Assembly (NCBI RefSeq): GCF_036894955.1
Contig: NZ_CP145905.1
Location: forward strand, 12,501 to 76,500
Source of the DNA: Paenibacillus sp. KS-LC4
Lineage (GTDB): Bacteria > Bacillota > Bacilli > Paenibacillales > Paenibacillaceae
Length of the DNA stretch: 64,000 nucleotides
Reading direction: 5' to 3'
Shown here: positions 10,890 through 19,664 of the stretch, one piece after another
How positions within the stretch are numbered: the first letter of the stretch is position 1
How the letters are laid out: each line of letters starts with the position of its first letter
The notes under the pieces: model-generated
What the model saw: the letters and a program-made list of their open reading frames with translations, nothing else
The model's database searches: none
Told to the model about the DNA's origin: nothing
Position numbers and translations under genes: made by a program

Positions 10890-10906
10890 TTCGTCACTTT
10901 TCGACA
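10890..10906 (-). promoter_or_regulatory. tandem Spo0A boxes downstream of the abrB promoter
   Basis: The minus strand reads TGTCGAAAAGTGACGAA: two 0A boxes (TGNCGAA) exactly 10 bp apart, about 17-33 bp past the predicted abrB transcription start. In B. subtilis, tandem 0A boxes also lie downstream of the abrB start and mediate repression. Confidence 0.82.
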
Positions 10907-10929
10907 TAGTTTCTCTTTTTATGTCTACT

Positions 10930-10958
10930 ATAATACCAACGTTTCCCATAATAGTCAA
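10930..10958 (-). promoter_or_regulatory. sigma-A promoter of abrB
   Basis: On the minus strand: -35 TTGACT (10953-10958), a 17-bp spacer, and -10 TATTAT (10930-10935). It leaves a leader of about 65 nt before abrB. Confidence 0.82.
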
Positions 10959-11044
10959 CTGAAATTATTGAGGTAAATTGCAGGTAACAAGGGAGTTTGA
11001 CTATATAGTAAGGTCATATTACTCTTACTATAGAATACAACAGG

Positions 11045-11107
11045 TTCGACATTTTGGAAACTGTTTTGCGACAATCTTCGACATATTTCTTACTTTTTTA
11101 TGTCGAA
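11045..11107. promoter_or_regulatory. cluster of Spo0A boxes upstream of the HD phosphohydrolase gene
   Basis: TTCGACA at 11045-11051 and 11077-11083, the near match TGCGACA at 11067-11073 (10 bp from the next box), and TGTCGAA at 11101-11107. All lie within 95 bp of the HD gene start. Their density suggests Spo0A control of that gene or long-range action on abrB. Confidence 0.6.
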
Positions 11108-11136
11108 TCAGAGAACAAAAGGAGTTGATTTGTTGA

Positions 11137-12432
11137 ATGAACCGACAGCTATCGGAAGAAAAAGTTTTTAAGGACCCTGTTCATAAATATATTTATGTGC
11201 AGGATCAGACAATATGGGATTTAATCAACACGAAGGAGTTTCAAAGATTAAGGCGTATACGGCAGCTTGGTACCTCTTATCTCACTTTTCATGGTGCTGA
11301 GCACAGCCGATTTTCCCACTCCCTCGGTGTGTATGAAATTACGCGAAAGATTATTTCGCAATTCGAGCGCAATGGTTTTCCCGGCTGGCCGCAGGAGGAA
11401 CGGCTATTGGCGCTTTGCGCAGCCCTGCTTCATGACGTTGGTCATGGGCCATTTTCCCATTCGTTGGAGCAAGTGTTCGATACGCATCACGAGCAGTGGA
11501 CCTGCAGCATCCTGCTCGAGGATACCGAGATCAATCGTATACTACGAAATGTAGCAGACGACTTTCCTGAACATGTAACTGCTGTTATTAATAAGACATA
11601 TCCAAATCCAATTGTCAGCGGGCTCATTTCCAGTCAGCTTGATGCGGACCGCATGGACTACTTATTGAGGGATGCTTATTTTACAGGCGTTAATTATGGC
11701 AACTTTGATCTGGAGCGTATTTTGCGCGTGCTCCGTCCTATAAATGGAAGGATTGTTGTTAAAGAAAGTGGCATGCACGCCGTAGAGCATTATTTGATGT
11801 CGCGCTATCAAATGTATTGGCAAATTTATTTTCACCCGGTGACGAGAAGCTCGGAAATCATCCTTAGACAAATATTTCGTAGAGCGAAGGAGCTTTATGA
11901 GGGTGGCTATGCGTTTGACTGGCTGCCGGAGCCGCTGAGACGACTGCTTGACGGTACAATTGCCGTTAAACAATATTTGAAGCTTGATGAGGCGTATTTA
12001 CAAACGGCCTTCACAGAATGGAGTGAAGAGGGCGATGAATTGCTCTCAGAGCTATGTGATCGTTTTCTGACGCGTCGCCTCTATAAATACATTATGCTGG
12101 ATAAACCGGATATTAGCCTCTTTAATGAAGTAAGACAACAATTTGCGGCAGTTGGATTGAATCCGGATTATCATATGGAAATTGATTTTCCATTTGATCA
12201 ACCCTATGATGTGTATCGGCCTGATACGAAAAAAGGGGGAAAGGAGGAAAAAACGCCGATTTTGTTAATGGACGGGTATGAGGCTGTCAGTGAAATTTCC
12301 ACGAAATCCGACATTATTCGCTCCATCACCGGGCTTCATCAGGGCCAGTCCCATTTGTATTATCCGGAAGATAAGCTGCGTGCTGCTGCAGATCAATTAA
12401 GCGATAAAGTACGAAAATTATTTAAAATATAG
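11137..12432 (+). CDS. HD-domain phosphohydrolase (YwfO-like)
   Basis: A 431-aa HD-superfamily metal-dependent phosphohydrolase of the dGTPase/SAMHD1-like group. The metal site is spread over H61 (FSHSLGVYE), H99-D100 (LLHDVGHGPFSHS) and a later aspartate in SSQLDADRMDYLLRDAY near 170. This set is typical of YwfO-type proteins, for which dNTP triphosphohydrolase activity has been reported in Enterococcus. AAAAGGAG precedes the ATG by 12 nt. It sits where B. subtilis has metS, and Spo0A boxes lie upstream, so a role at the onset of sporulation is possible. The substrate is inferred from the family only. Confidence 0.88.
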   Translation: MNRQLSEEKVFKDPVHKYIYVQDQTIWDLINTKEFQRLRRIRQLGTSYLTFHGAEHSRFSHSLGVYEITRKIISQFERNGFPGWPQEERLLALCAALLHDVGHGPFSHSLEQVFDTHHEQWTCSILLEDTEINRILRNVADDFPEHVTAVINKTYPNPIVSGLISSQLDADRMDYLLRDAYFTGVNYGNFDLERILRVLRPINGRIVVKESGMHAVEHYLMSRYQMYWQIYFHPVTRSSEIILRQIFRRAKELYEGGYAFDWLPEPLRRLLDGTIAVKQYLKLDEAYLQTAFTEWSEEGDELLSELCDRFLTRRLYKYIMLDKPDISLFNEVRQQFAAVGLNPDYHMEIDFPFDQPYDVYRPDTKKGGKEEKTPILLMDGYEAVSEISTKSDIIRSITGLHQGQSHLYYPEDKLRAAADQLSDKVRKLFKI

Positions 12433-12454
12433 TATAGAAGGAGCTTGCTCAGCT

Positions 12455-13228
12455 ATGATTTCTTTATTCGACACACACACGCATTTGGACTCCCCGCATT
12501 TTGACGAAGATCGCGAGGCCGTTATCGAAAGAGCGCGTGCAGCAGGAGTAGACCTGATGGTTAATATTGGTTTCAATAGAGAAACGATTCCAACTACGCT
12601 TGCACTCGCAGAAAAATATGATTTTATATATGCAGCGGTCGGCTGGCATCCCGTTGACAGCATTGACATGCTGCCAGAGGATCTTAACTGGATTGAGGAG
12701 CTTTGCTCTAACCCTAAAGTGGTAGCTATCGGCGAAATTGGACTGGATTATCATTGGGATACGTCTCCTAAGGACGTACAGCACCGCGTATTCAGGGAGC
12801 AGATTCGCTTGGCAAAAAAGCTAAAAAAACCAATTATTATTCATAATCGCGATGCTCATGAGGACATTGTCAAGCTGTTGAAGGAGGAGGATGCCGCAGC
12901 AGTTGGCGGCATTATGCATTGTTTTTCAGGGAGTCCGGAAACGGCTCAAAAATGCCTCGATATGAACTTCTATATTTCGTTTGGGGGACCGCTTACATTC
13001 AAAAATGCAAGGGTACCAAAAGAGGTGCTCGCGATGGTCCCGAGTGACCGAATTTTGATCGAAACGGACGCCCCATATTTGACCCCTCATCCCTTCCGAG
13101 GGAAGCGAAATGAGACGTCTTATGTGTCGCTTGTTGCGGAAGCGGCAGCAGAAATATTAGGAAAATCGGTGGCCGAAATCGCCAATTTGACAACCGAAAA
13201 CGGTAAAAAATGTTTTGGAATTAAGTAA
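12455..13228 (+). CDS. tatD: TatD-family metal-dependent deoxyribonuclease (YabD)
   Basis: A 257-aa TIM-barrel amidohydrolase-fold nuclease. Metal ligands are visible in FDTHTHLD (H8, H10), GEIGLDY near 92, the histidine of IIIHNRDAH near 127, the histidine of MHCFSGS near 153, and the aspartate of ETDAPYLTPHPFRG near 203. TatD homologues have 3'-5' DNase activity. GAAGGAG lies 11 nt before the ATG. It follows the HD gene by 22 bp, so co-transcription is likely, and the c-di-AMP riboswitch leader of yabE follows. Confidence 0.95.
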   Translation: MISLFDTHTHLDSPHFDEDREAVIERARAAGVDLMVNIGFNRETIPTTLALAEKYDFIYAAVGWHPVDSIDMLPEDLNWIEELCSNPKVVAIGEIGLDYHWDTSPKDVQHRVFREQIRLAKKLKKPIIIHNRDAHEDIVKLLKEEDAAAVGGIMHCFSGSPETAQKCLDMNFYISFGGPLTFKNARVPKEVLAMVPSDRILIETDAPYLTPHPFRGKRNETSYVSLVAEAAAEILGKSVAEIANLTTENGKKCFGIK

Positions 13229-13350
13229 AAATGGCTATAAAAGCGAGAATAAGTGACCTTTCCGGCGATAAAACTAATTTTTCATGCTGAAATAGACTCT
13301 CTTTTCCGTAAATATCCTAAAATTTCGCTTAAATCGGTTTTTATCTGATC

Positions 13351-13380
13351 TTTACAATTAGGCTCCGATGAAGGTATGAT
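13351..13380 (+). promoter_or_regulatory. sigma-A promoter for the riboswitch-yabE transcript
   Basis: TTTACA (13351-13356), an 18-bp spacer, and TATGAT (13375-13380). It would start RNA about 35 nt before the riboswitch P1 stem. The preceding stretch from 13229 holds no gene. Confidence 0.65.
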
Positions 13381-13419
13381 TCATTTCAGAGCTTTAAATT
13401 TTTGTATTGGATTTCCAGT

Positions 13420-13607
13420 TTGCGCTTAATCTTCGAACTTTGGAGAGCGGGGGAACCAGGCACGTTGCTGTGAGGAAATTGCGGATCACATTGCACGCGC
13501 ACTTGAATTTCTTCTAGGGGTGAATTTGGCGGGGATTGCCATGAGCATTCTTCCGACGATAGGGCAGCTCTCTTGCCCGAACCCGACAGCTAACCTCGTA
13601 AGCGTTT
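13420..13607 (+). ncRNA. c-di-AMP riboswitch (ydaO-yuaA family)
   Basis: The conserved elements occur in the right order: P1 5' strand GCGCTTA (13422), GGGGGAACC (13449), GGGGTGAATTTGGCGG (13517), AGGGCAGC (13561), then CCGAACCCGACAGCTAACC and CTCGTAAGCG closing P1 with TAAGCGT (13599). This aptamer class binds c-di-AMP and normally turns expression off; genes for cell-wall remodelling and potassium transport are its usual targets. The terminator at 13667 is the expression platform, and the controlled gene is yabE. Confidence 0.95.
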
Positions 13608-13666
13608 ATAGAGAGTGATCAACCTCGTGCATTCACCTTTCCTGAATAGTCTATTCGACATTCCCA

Positions 13667-13715
13667 GGAAGCCACGAAACAGATCCTCTGTCGACGGGCT
13701 TTCTTTTTATTTTTG
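13667..13715 (+). terminator. riboswitch-controlled terminator
   Basis: The stem GGAAGCC / GGCTTTC with an inner ACAGA / TCTGT stem is followed by TTTTTATTTTT. It lies 60 nt after the aptamer, so it fits an OFF switch stabilised when c-di-AMP is bound. The antiterminator pairing was not traced. Confidence 0.85.
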
Positions 13716-13763
13716 AATATTGGGTAAATCGTCGTCATAGGGTAAATCTAGGAGGTTGCAGAG

Positions 13764-13804
13764 GAAATATACTGGAGCGTGCTAGAAGCACGCCAATATA
13801 CTAT
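13764..13804 (+). repeat. hairpin flanked by AATATACT direct repeats in the yabE leader
   Basis: A perfect GCGTGCT-AGA-AGCACGC hairpin (13777-13793) sits between two AATATACT copies. It lies between the riboswitch terminator and the yabE ribosome site. Its function is not known; it may be an operator or an mRNA 5' stability hairpin. Confidence 0.45.
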
Positions 13805-13864
13805 AGTCGCGTCAATGGTATCATGCGTAATTCGACGGCGGGGCTATGAAGGAGGACCGATGAA

Positions 13865-15010
13865 GTGGGCATTATTCAAGCAAGTGAGACCCATGGGAAA
13901 CGATCATCCAGCATGTCTTTCGCATTGCGATGGAAGCGTGAAAACTTGCGTTTGATTCTTTTGAGTACTACGATCTCAATCGCTATGACTTTCATGTTTT
14001 TGGTGTTGTTGTACGGATCGGCTGACAAAAGCGTATCCGTAGTAGTGAATGGACAAGAAACTGTTGTTTCAACGAAACAATGGGTCCTGCAACGCCTACT
14101 GGATGAACAAGCTATTACAATTGGCCCGCATGACGAGGTATCTGTACCTCTGAATACGGCTGTAAAGGATGGGGACCGCTTTGAGGTTAAGCATGCGGTA
14201 CCGCTACTTGTAAAAGCTGATGGCAAGACATCAACGGTGTACACGACAGAGAAAACCGTGCAGGCAGCGATAAAGAAATTAAATATTCCTGTTGAAGATG
14301 ATGATAAAGTATTACCTTCGCTTGGCTCGGGTGTCAGCGCAGATATGACCGTAACGGTCATTCGCGTCGATACGAAGCTAGGCAAGTCGTCCAGCACAAC
14401 ACCGTTCACCATTGTGAAGAAGGAAGATCCGAACCTGGAAGTAGGCAAGGAGAAGATTGTGCAGACGGGCAAAGAAGGCGTCGTAACGATCAAAATTGAG
14501 AAGCAGTTTGAAGATGGCGTGCTTGTCTCCAAGAAAGTGGTAGACAAGGTAGTCGAATCGGCTGCGGTTAATCAGGTCGTTGCAATCGGTACGAAAAAGC
14601 CGGAGCCTAAGGTTACTGTGCTGTCCACAGCGACAACCAGCAACAATGTAACGGTAGACGGCACTACGCTCAAATCCAAAAAAGTGCTTAGCAACGTCAC
14701 ATTGACCGCTTATTCAGCTGGAGTAGCTTCGACGGGCAAGAGCGAAGGCCACCCTGATTATGGTATTACGGCCTCTGGTGCTAAAGTTTCGGAAGGACGG
14801 ACGATTGCCGTTGACCCGGATGTTATTCCACTCGGTTGGTGGGTGTACATCGAGGGCATAGGATTCCGCCGCGCTGAAGATACCGGAAGTGCGATCAAGG
14901 GTAGTAAGATTGATGTGTATTTTGACAGTGAAAAGCAAGCTAATCAATTCGGGAAGAAAAAAGGTTTTACCGTCTATGTGATTGGTCCTAATAAGCCATC
15001 TCTTAGCTGA
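13865..15010 (+). CDS. yabE: YabE-type cell-wall protein with DUF348, G5 and 3D domains
   Basis: A 381-aa envelope protein. One N-terminal membrane segment (about residues 30-52) is followed by two DUF348 repeats (about 55-165), a G5 domain (about 175-245, including VQTGKEGVVTI) and a C-terminal 3D domain (about 275-375). The 3D domain keeps its aspartates in IAVDPDVIPLG and RAEDTGSAIKG, the active-site pattern of MltA-like and resuscitation-promoting lytic enzymes. It likely cleaves peptidoglycan outside the membrane. The start is GTG 13865 after GAAGGAGGAC; ATG 13860 is out of frame. Expression is expected to depend on the upstream c-di-AMP riboswitch, linking wall hydrolysis to c-di-AMP. 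Confidence 0.92.
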   Translation: MGIIQASETHGKRSSSMSFALRWKRENLRLILLSTTISIAMTFMFLVLLYGSADKSVSVVVNGQETVVSTKQWVLQRLLDEQAITIGPHDEVSVPLNTAVKDGDRFEVKHAVPLLVKADGKTSTVYTTEKTVQAAIKKLNIPVEDDDKVLPSLGSGVSADMTVTVIRVDTKLGKSSSTTPFTIVKKEDPNLEVGKEKIVQTGKEGVVTIKIEKQFEDGVLVSKKVVDKVVESAAVNQVVAIGTKKPEPKVTVLSTATTSNNVTVDGTTLKSKKVLSNVTLTAYSAGVASTGKSEGHPDYGITASGAKVSEGRTIAVDPDVIPLGWWVYIEGIGFRRAEDTGSAIKGSKIDVYFDSEKQANQFGKKKGFTVYVIGPNKPSLS

Positions 15011-15059
15011 TTAGCGTCAGTTCTTTATGGAAATACAACGATTCATAAGTTTCACATTT

Positions 15060-15135
15060 ATCATTAGGCTTATATTTCTCGGAGAGAAACGCGCTGCGCC
15101 GCCTGAGGAAGGTGACCGCCGTTTCACTTTGATTG
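15060..15135 (+). repeat. dispersed intergenic repeat, copy 1
   Basis: Contains GCTTATATTTCTCGGAGAG, AAACGCGCTGCGCC and CCGCCGTTTCAC in the order seen in copies near 32.7 kb and 53.6 kb. The 15011-15343 stretch otherwise holds a terminator and a TATAAT box at 15240. Confidence 0.7.
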
Positions 15136-15179
15136 TGCTCTAGTTTATCGCAATCATAAGCTAAATATGACAGGTTACG

Positions 15180-15204
15180 GAAGAGGCCTTGCCTCTTCTT
15201 TTTG
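15180..15204 (+). terminator. terminator after yabE
   Basis: An 8-bp perfect stem GAAGAGGC / GCCTCTTC with a 3-nt loop, then TTTTT. Confidence 0.88.
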
Positions 15205-15343
15205 TTTGCGTAGGATTCGCTTGAATCGTTAATTGGGGGTATAATATAACAGACGTAAATGAGCGGGTTGTTGTTGCAGCAATCGCCCATTTTTTTGAAA
15301 TATAAGCATGTATAAGTTTCCCTTTGTGAAAGGATTGTTCGAT

Positions 15344-15892
15344 GTGATCAAGGAAATGATTGTAGTAGAAGGCAAAGAGGATACGGTAGCGATTAAGCGG
15401 GCCGTTGAAGCCGATACGATCGAGACGAATGGATCGGCCATTGGCGAGGATGTGCTGCGGCGCATTGCGCTGGCACAGGAGCGCCGTGGCGTTATTATAT
15501 TTACAGATCCGGACCATGCAGGAGAGCGCATTCGCAAAATTGTCGCTCAGCGCGTGCCGGGCTGCAAGCATGCTTTCTTACCGCAGGAGCTAGCCTCCTA
15601 TAAAGGGGATATCGGCATTGAGAATGCGGCTCCTGATGCGATCAGGCAGGCGCTCTCGGAGCTGCGGACAGAAACGGCTGCAAGCGTGGGGAGCATTACT
15701 TGGGATGATTTGATGGCGGCTGGCCTAATCGTGCATGAGGAAGCGGCGAAACGGCGGCTGGTTATGGGCAAGCTGCTGGGCATCGGCTACGCTAACGGGA
15801 AGCAGTTCTATAAGCGCTGCACAAGCTTCTGCATTACGCGCGAGGAGTTTGACAAGGCGCTGCAAGCCATGGAACAACAGGAACAGGGGTGA
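15344..15892 (+). CDS. rnmV: ribonuclease M5
   Basis: Toprim-fold endonuclease that makes the final cuts in 5S rRNA maturation. IVVEGKEDT near residues 6-14 supplies the catalytic glutamate, and TDPDHAGERIR near 57 the aspartate pair. NGSAIG and PGCKHAFLP match the family. The start is GTG 15344, with AAAGGA 9 nt upstream and MIKEMIVVEG aligning with the B. subtilis N-terminus; ATG 15308 has no ribosome site. The length is 182 aa. A TATAAT box lies at 15240 with no convincing -35. ksgA follows by 9 bp, as in B. subtilis. Confidence 0.95.
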   Translation: MIKEMIVVEGKEDTVAIKRAVEADTIETNGSAIGEDVLRRIALAQERRGVIIFTDPDHAGERIRKIVAQRVPGCKHAFLPQELASYKGDIGIENAAPDAIRQALSELRTETAASVGSITWDDLMAAGLIVHEEAAKRRLVMGKLLGIGYANGKQFYKRCTSFCITREEFDKALQAMEQQEQG

Positions 15893-16816
<924 letters not shown>

Positions 16817-16824
16817 ATAAAGAT

Positions 16825-16870
16825 GGGCGCCGCCGGGCAATTGCCTCGGGGCGCCCGTTTGATTTTTCCG
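16825..16870 (+). terminator. terminator after ksgA
   Basis: A GC-rich hairpin GGGCGCC (16825-16831) / GGCGCCC (16850-16856), extended inwards by partial pairing, is followed by GTTTGATTTTT. Confidence 0.78.
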
Positions 16871-16899
16871 CACACTACACGCCATTTGCCCATAGGATA
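16871..16899 (+). promoter_or_regulatory. sigma-K-type promoter of yabG
   Basis: CACA (16871-16874), a 16-bp spacer, and CATAGGATA (16891-16899) match the sigma-K pattern mACm-N16-CATANNNTA. B. subtilis yabG is a sigma-K mother-cell gene. Confidence 0.7.
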
Positions 16900-16919
16900 G
16901 ACGAAGAGGTGATTTACCT

Positions 16920-17810
16920 ATGGAGCAAGGGGAGCTGGTCGTCCGCAAATCGTATGGCGGTGACGTGCTATTCCGCGTAGAAGCTGTTCGAACGGATCAT
17001 GCCCTGTTGAAAGGCACGGATTACCGTTTGCTTGCGGATGCGCCGATTCCTGATTTATCGGTTGTTCGCGATCCAAAGAAAGAAAAAGCTACGCAGCTGG
17101 TTCGAGTGAAAGTAAACGACTCGCTCAGCCGCATACGTCAGCAGCATGAGCAAATGGCCGTTCAGGTGAAGGCGGATATTCGGCATGCGATGCCACAAAG
17201 CCAGCCTTTCTTTGAGGTGCCCGGCAAAGTGCTGCATTTGGATGGCGACGGCAATTATTTGCGTAAAAGCATGCAGCTGTACCAGACGATGAATGTGCCG
17301 GCTCATGGCGTGCATGCGCATGAGTCACAGATGGCTGATTTGCTTTACCGGCTGCTGCCTCAAGTGAAGCCGGATATTGTGGTCATTACAGGGCATGATG
17401 GCGTGCTGAAAACAAGGCTGGAGGCAGATCTGCACAGCCTGAGCAGCTATAAAAACTCGCAGAGCTTCTATAACGCAGTTCGCGTAGCACGGGAGTATGA
17501 GAAGAATCGCGACGGTCTTGTCGTCATTGCAGGAGCGTGCCAGTCGCACTTTGAAGCGCTGCTGCAAGCCGGATCGAACTTTGCTAGCTCGCCCGGGAGA
17601 ATTTTGATTCATGCGTTAGACCCGGTATACATTGCAATCAAAGCAAGCTATACGTCCATACGCGATACCATTAACCTGGCAGATGTCATTCATGGCACGA
17701 TCAGCGGTATTGATGGCGTAGGCGGCATTGAGACGCTCGGAAGGTACCGCATTGGCTTGCCAAAGCCTAAATTGAAGGCAGCTGAGTCATCCTTGCAAAG
17801 CATTTCTTAA
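16920..17810 (+). CDS. yabG: sporulation-specific cysteine protease YabG
   Basis: Mother-cell protease that trims spore coat proteins before cross-linking. The 296-aa length is close to B. subtilis YabG. H159 (VITGHDGVL) and C207 (IAGACQSHFEALLQ) lie in the most conserved stretch and are the likely catalytic pair. IHALDPVYIA and IDGVGGIETLGRYRIG follow as family signatures. GAGGTGA lies 7 nt before the ATG. It is flanked by ksgA and veg, as in B. subtilis, and has its own sigma-K-like promoter and an upstream terminator, so it is expressed apart from ksgA. Confidence 0.94.
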   Translation: MEQGELVVRKSYGGDVLFRVEAVRTDHALLKGTDYRLLADAPIPDLSVVRDPKKEKATQLVRVKVNDSLSRIRQQHEQMAVQVKADIRHAMPQSQPFFEVPGKVLHLDGDGNYLRKSMQLYQTMNVPAHGVHAHESQMADLLYRLLPQVKPDIVVITGHDGVLKTRLEADLHSLSSYKNSQSFYNAVRVAREYEKNRDGLVVIAGACQSHFEALLQAGSNFASSPGRILIHALDPVYIAIKASYTSIRDTINLADVIHGTISGIDGVGGIETLGRYRIGLPKPKLKAAESSLQSIS

Positions 17811-17915
17811 CAATTAGCCGAGTGCAGTTGAGACTCGCAACCGTTCTCGGCTCCTTTGATTTTATAATTTTTCGAAAAATTATTCATGGAATGATAAAAA
17901 TGGATGAAAACACCG

Positions 17916-17945
17916 TTGACAATTAAATCGGTTGACTGATATAAT
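17916..17945 (+). promoter_or_regulatory. veg promoter P1 (sigma-A)
   Basis: TTGACA, an 18-bp spacer, TATAAT: both hexamers are perfect consensus. Confidence 0.88.
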
Positions 17946-17957
17946 ATTTTGCCTTGT

Positions 17958-17986
17958 TTGACAACCCCTCCCCCTTTTGTTATAAT
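17958..17986 (+). promoter_or_regulatory. veg promoter P2 (sigma-A)
   Basis: TTGACA, a 17-bp spacer, TATAAT, 41 bp downstream of P1. Both hexamers are perfect consensus with optimal spacing. veg is known for very strong transcription in B. subtilis. Confidence 0.92.
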
Positions 17987-18013
17987 GGACAAGGAAAGAG
18001 GTGGTAGTGGACA

Positions 18014-18283
18014 ATGGCAAAAAATGCCCTACTGGATATAAAACGCAATTTGGAAGCTCATGTGGGCTCCAAGATTCGTCTGCGAGCAAATGGCGGTCGT
18101 CGTAAGACCGTTGAGCGCACCGGTGTGTTGGAAGAAACCTACCCTTCTGTTTTCATTGTTAAACTGGATCAGGAATCGCAGTCATTCAAGCGTGTTTCCT
18201 ACAGTTATGCGGATATACTGACGGAGTCGGTGGAAGTGACCGTATGCAATGATGAAGGTCAAGTCCGAATTACCCAGACATAA
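18014..18283 (+). CDS. veg: Veg protein
   Basis: An 89-aa basic protein, strongly conserved in Bacillota. B. subtilis Veg stimulates biofilm formation by interfering with SinR; some homologues are tied to sporulation. The [17 protein letters not shown]-terminus, [11 protein letters not shown] near residues 23-33 and [13 protein letters not shown] near 63 identify the family. AGAGGTGG precedes the ATG. Two perfect sigma-A promoters and its own terminator show that it is a short, highly expressed monocistron. Confidence 0.95.
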   Translation: MAKNALLDIKRNLEAHVGSKIRLRANGGRRKTVERTGVLEETYPSVFIVKLDQESQSFKRVSYSYADILTESVEVTVCNDEGQVRITQT

Positions 18284-18315
18284 CATTAGATCTATAGATG
18301 CCGATAGGCTATACT

Positions 18316-18349
18316 AAACGCGGAGACGATAGTTCTTCGCGTTTTTTTT
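18316..18349 (+). terminator. terminator of veg
   Basis: AAACGCG (18316-18322) pairs with CGCGTTT (18338-18344), followed by a further run of T. Confidence 0.85.
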
Positions 18350-18387
18350 CATTTTTCAAGCTGGAATCGTTCGGTTGGTGGTCATGC

Positions 18388-18416
18388 GTATAGGGCGGCT
18401 GGGTTGTCGCATACTA
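18388..18416 (+). promoter_or_regulatory. sigma-G-type promoter of sspF
   Basis: GTATA (18388-18392), a 17-bp spacer, and CATACTA (18410-18416) fit the forespore sigma-G consensus, in which the -10 is CATNMTA. Confidence 0.72.
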
Positions 18417-18457
18417 AGGGGGCGTAACCAATTCAGCCAATAAGGGGGGCCTCACGC

Positions 18458-18646
18458 ATGAGCCGCAGAAGACGCAGTGTAATGTCCGAGGAATTGAAGT
18501 ATGAGCTGGCGAAGGATTTAGGTTTTTATGATACGGTGCAAAAGGAAGGCTGGGGCGGCATTCGCGCCAAAGATGCTGGCAATATGGTAAAGCGGGCGAT
18601 CCAGATGGCCGAGCAAGCCGCGGCAAATGGAATGAATCGGCCTTAA
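18458..18646 (+). CDS. sspF: alpha/beta-type small acid-soluble spore protein SspF
   Basis: A 62-aa DNA-binding spore protein made in the forespore to protect spore [23 protein letters not shown] and the [17 protein letters not shown] segment match the SspF/alpha-beta SASP family, including the glycine-rich region around the GPR protease site. A basic SRRRRS leader precedes the core. AAGGGGGG lies 8 nt before the ATG. It keeps the veg-sspF-ispE order and has a sigma-G-like promoter and its own terminator. Confidence 0.94.
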   Translation: MSRRRRSVMSEELKYELAKDLGFYDTVQKEGWGGIRAKDAGNMVKRAIQMAEQAAANGMNRP

Positions 18647-18685
18647 CTGGGTATCTGGAATGCAACGAAGAAACGCAAATAATCG

Positions 18686-18732
18686 GCTAAGAGTTGCCGC
18701 TCTGCATATAAGCGGCAGGACTCTTAGCTTTT
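18686..18732 (+). terminator. terminator of sspF
   Basis: A long stem GCTAAGAGTTGCCGCT / AGCGGCAGGACTCTTAGC, with a small bulge, is followed by TTTT. Confidence 0.87.
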
Positions 18733-18742
18733 CTTCTGCCCG

Positions 18743-18753
18743 TTTGCTATAAT
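18743..18753 (+). promoter_or_regulatory. extended -10 promoter of ispE
   Basis: TTTGCTATAAT carries a TGn extension directly before a perfect TATAAT (18748-18753). No good -35 is seen at the usual distance, so it is an extended -10 type. Confidence 0.6.
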
Positions 18754-18790
18754 ATTGGATAAGTTAATGATAGGAACGGGAGAGCTTAGG

Positions 18791-19645
18791 ATGAAAATTT
18801 ATGAAAAAGCTCCGGCTAAAATCAATTTGTTGCTCGATGTGCTTCGTAAGCGTGAAGATGGCTTCCACGAGGTCGAGATGATCATGACGATGGTAGACCT
18901 TGCAGATCGTCTCGAAATGCAGGAGCTGCCGCGCGACACGATTATTATATCGAGCCAGGCCGGCTACATACCTTTAGATGAGAAGAACCTGGCGTTTCAG
19001 GCAGCGCGGCTTATTAAAGACCGCTATGATGTGCGTAAAGGTGTATATATTCATTTGGACAAAAAGATTCCGGTTGCCGCTGGCCTTGCCGGCGGCAGCA
19101 GTGATGCGGCAGCAGCCCTTAGAGGGCTGAACAGGCTGTGGCAGTTAAATATCCCTGAGCAGGAGCTGTGCACGCTTGGTGCGGAGCTTGGCTCGGACGT
19201 CCCGTTCTGCGTAACCGGCGGGACTGCCATCGCTACCGGACGCGGGGAGCGTCTGGAGCCGATTGAGAGTCCGCCGCAGTGCTGGGTCGTCCTTGCGAAG
19301 CCCCCCATTAATGTTTCCACCGCAGACGTGTACGGCAAGTTTCGGGTAGCGGGCATTGACCAGCATCCGTCTGCTGCCGACATGGTGTCAGCTATTCAGC
19401 GCGGCTCCTTCGCCGATGTGTGCGGGGGACTTGGCAATGTGCTGGAATCGGTAACGCTTGATCTATATCCGGAGGTGCGCCAGCTCAAGGAGAGCATGAT
19501 TCGTCTCGGAGCGGATGGCGTGTTAATGTCAGGCAGCGGGCCGACGGTATTCGGGTTAGTATCGAAAGAAGGCAAGCTTCCACGTATTTATAATGGTCTG
19601 CGCGGCTTTTGCAAGGAAGTTTACGTGGTAAGAATGCTAACATAA
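18791..19645 (+). CDS. ispE: 4-diphosphocytidyl-2-C-methyl-D-erythritol kinase
   Basis: GHMP kinase of the MEP isoprenoid pathway that phosphorylates the 2-hydroxyl of CDP-methylerythritol. The 284-aa protein has the N-terminal [12 protein letters not shown], the ATP-binding [20 protein letters not shown] near residues 92-111, and a C-terminal [14 protein letters not shown] 18791 is chosen because GGGAGAG lies about 8 nt upstream and [13 protein letters not shown] matches family N-termini; an upstream in-frame ATG falls on the promoter's transcript start. It lies between sspF and purR as in B. subtilis. Confidence 0.96.
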   Translation: MKIYEKAPAKINLLLDVLRKREDGFHEVEMIMTMVDLADRLEMQELPRDTIIISSQAGYIPLDEKNLAFQAARLIKDRYDVRKGVYIHLDKKIPVAAGLAGGSSDAAAALRGLNRLWQLNIPEQELCTLGAELGSDVPFCVTGGTAIATGRGERLEPIESPPQCWVVLAKPPINVSTADVYGKFRVAGIDQHPSAADMVSAIQRGSFADVCGGLGNVLESVTLDLYPEVRQLKESMIRLGADGVLMSGSGPTVFGLVSKEGKLPRIYNGLRGFCKEVYVVRMLT

Positions 19646-19664
19646 AAGTGACGTTTCCCTTGCT

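Noticed and set aside
11003..11031. TTGACT with TACTAT as a promoter for the HD gene
   Set aside because: The spacer is 23 bp, too long for sigma-A.
13654..13660. Single TTCGACA as a Spo0A box in the riboswitch platform
   Set aside because: Isolated copy inside a transcribed leader; chance match is likely.
13860..13961. Short ATG-started frame overlapping the yabE start
   Set aside because: It uses the yabE ribosome site but has no homology; the GTG frame carries the conserved domains.
13876..14547. 223-codon frame antisense to yabE
   Set aside because: Ser/Thr-rich shadow of the Lys/Val/Thr-rich DUF348 coding sequence; no family match.
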